11,943 nucleotides of DNA, taken from NCBI GenBank assembly GCA_029266795.1, contig JAQSWE010000045.1:1-11943 (forward strand). Reading direction: 5' to 3'. This DNA is from Alphaproteobacteria bacterium. GTDB lineage: Bacteria; Pseudomonadota; Alphaproteobacteria; Micavibrionales; UBA2020. The first letter of the stretch is position 1. Every line of letters starts with the position of its first letter. A program made the position numbers and the translations under genes. Of this stretch, positions 11,303 through 11,943 are shown in pieces. Below the pieces are notes generated by a model. It made no database searches. It had not been told where the DNA came from and saw only the letters and a list, made by a program, of their open reading frames with translations.

Positions 11303-11943
11303 GGTTTAAACCCGCCGGGACCGCGCTTCAGTTTCGGCGCGGGCGGCAGGTTGTCTTGGAGACCTGCTTTCGCCGGCGTGGTGATATCCTTCGCCGTTTC
11401 GCCGGCGATATCTTCCTTCAGCATCTGGATCGCGGTTTCGATCAGGCGCTTGCTCGCGCGGCCTTCGGTGAGGGTGGCAAGGTCGCTGAGGCCTTTCGTG
11501 AAGCGGTCGACCAGCTCGGGCGACATTTCTTTCCACGAATTGGTTTCGGTCACGCGCTCGATCAGCTGCACGCCAACATCGGCCATTTCCGATACCATGC
11601 GCTTGCGGCTGGAGGCGTCCATTTCCGGCAGCGCCGCCTTGAATTCCTCGCCCGAGATGGCGGAGCTGACGGCGGCGAAAGTGACTTTATGCACATGCAC
11701 GTTGTCGGTCGCCAGCAGCGCGGCAGGGCCGCCATAGACGACCTGATCGTCATGCAGGATAGACAAGGCATCGGCAACCGGCTTCGGCAGGTTGCGAACG
11801 CTGCGGCCGCGCGTCGCTTCATCGACCAGGAGCAGCGCCGCCGAGTCTGAATCAAGGCAGTTGGTCTCGATCAACAGGTTGATGATCGGCGCGGTGTCGA
11901 GGTTGTTGATTTCGGAAGGATCGACCGTGCTGACATCGGCGCC
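11299..11943 (-). CDS. Hypothetical protein, C-terminal part (5' end beyond the window)
   Basis: The frame is open to the right edge, giving 214 codons without the true start; a TTG at 11874 is only an internal alternative. The visible part is soluble and mostly helical, with no membrane segment. It contains CLDSDSAALLLVDEATRG, then RNLPKPVADALSIL, a middle region LPEMDASSRKRMVSEMADVG and a helical stretch ending in a basic proline- and glycine-rich tail (PPAPKLKRGPGGFKP). I cannot match it to a family. It converges on the pirin gene, sharing four bases at the stops, with no terminator between them. Confidence 0.7.
   Translation of the reverse strand, partial: GADVSTVDPSEINNLDTAPIINLLIETNCLDSDSAALLLVDEATRGRSVRNLPKPVADALSILHDDQVVYGGPAALLATDNVHVHKVTFAAVSSAISGEEFKAALPEMDASSRKRMVSEMADVGVQLIERVTETNSWKEMSPELVDRFTKGLSDLATLTEGRASKRLIETAIQMLKEDIAGETAKDITTPAKAGLQDNLPPAPKLKRGPGGFKP
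11302..11313. repeat. 12-bp perfect palindrome at a convergent gene junction
   Basis: GGGTTTAAACCC lies across the last codons of the 11299 gene, immediately after the pirin stop. With no loop and no U-tract it is too short for an intrinsic terminator, though it is the only symmetric element at this junction. Confidence 0.35.

Overview
The window is about 12 kb of dense, GC-rich bacterial DNA. It reads as the chromosome of an alphaproteobacterium-like Gram-negative. The leucine-degradation genes, the sorbosone-dehydrogenase-type periplasmic enzyme, the pirin and the codon use support this. A Micavibrio-like or Rhodospirillales-like lineage is only an impression. I see no rRNA, tRNA, insertion sequence, phage gene or CRISPR array.

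Layout. (1) 1-2582, minus strand: a likely three-gene operon reading leftwards from a good sigma70-type promoter at 2602-2630. It holds a divergent SAM-hydrolase-like (DUF62 / SAM_HAT) protein, an AT-rich orphan membrane-anchored protein, and the N-terminal half of an exported PQQ-type sugar dehydrogenase that runs off the left edge. (2) 2686-4762, plus strand: two tandem paralogous proteins with HEIGH zinc-metallopeptidase motifs and a shared downstream signature. I cannot assign them to a named family. (3) 4759-7745, minus strand: a tightly coupled operon of liuB (methylcrotonyl-CoA carboxylase beta subunit), two small two-helix membrane proteins and liuC (methylglutaconyl-CoA hydratase), joined by TGATG junctions and a 26-base overlap. 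(4) 7841-9738, minus strand: two tandem four-helix membrane proteins and a 69-residue protein, with three strong hairpins and several promoter-like sequences between them. (5) 9878-10330, minus strand: an ankyrin-repeat protein. (6) 10436-11302, plus strand: a pirin. (7) 11299 to the right edge, minus strand: the C-terminal part of an unrecognised protein.

How it fits together. The liu operon carries two steps of leucine catabolism, 3-methylcrotonyl-CoA to 3-methylglutaconyl-CoA to HMG-CoA. The biotin-carrying LiuD subunit and isovaleryl-CoA dehydrogenase are not here and must be elsewhere. The rest of the window is mostly lineage-specific genes of unknown job.

Three things stand out. Three separate side-by-side pairs look like old tandem duplications (metallopeptidase-like, small two-helix, four-helix). 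On the minus strand, two promoter-like -35 boxes lie inside the hairpin of the upstream terminator, and one inter-gene region looks like a leader-peptide attenuator. The three plus-strand genes lack a clear Shine-Dalgarno sequence and sit directly behind promoter-like elements, suggesting leaderless mRNAs, whereas nearly all minus-strand genes have recognisable ribosome-binding sites. All functional statements come from reading motifs by eye; no database search was run.
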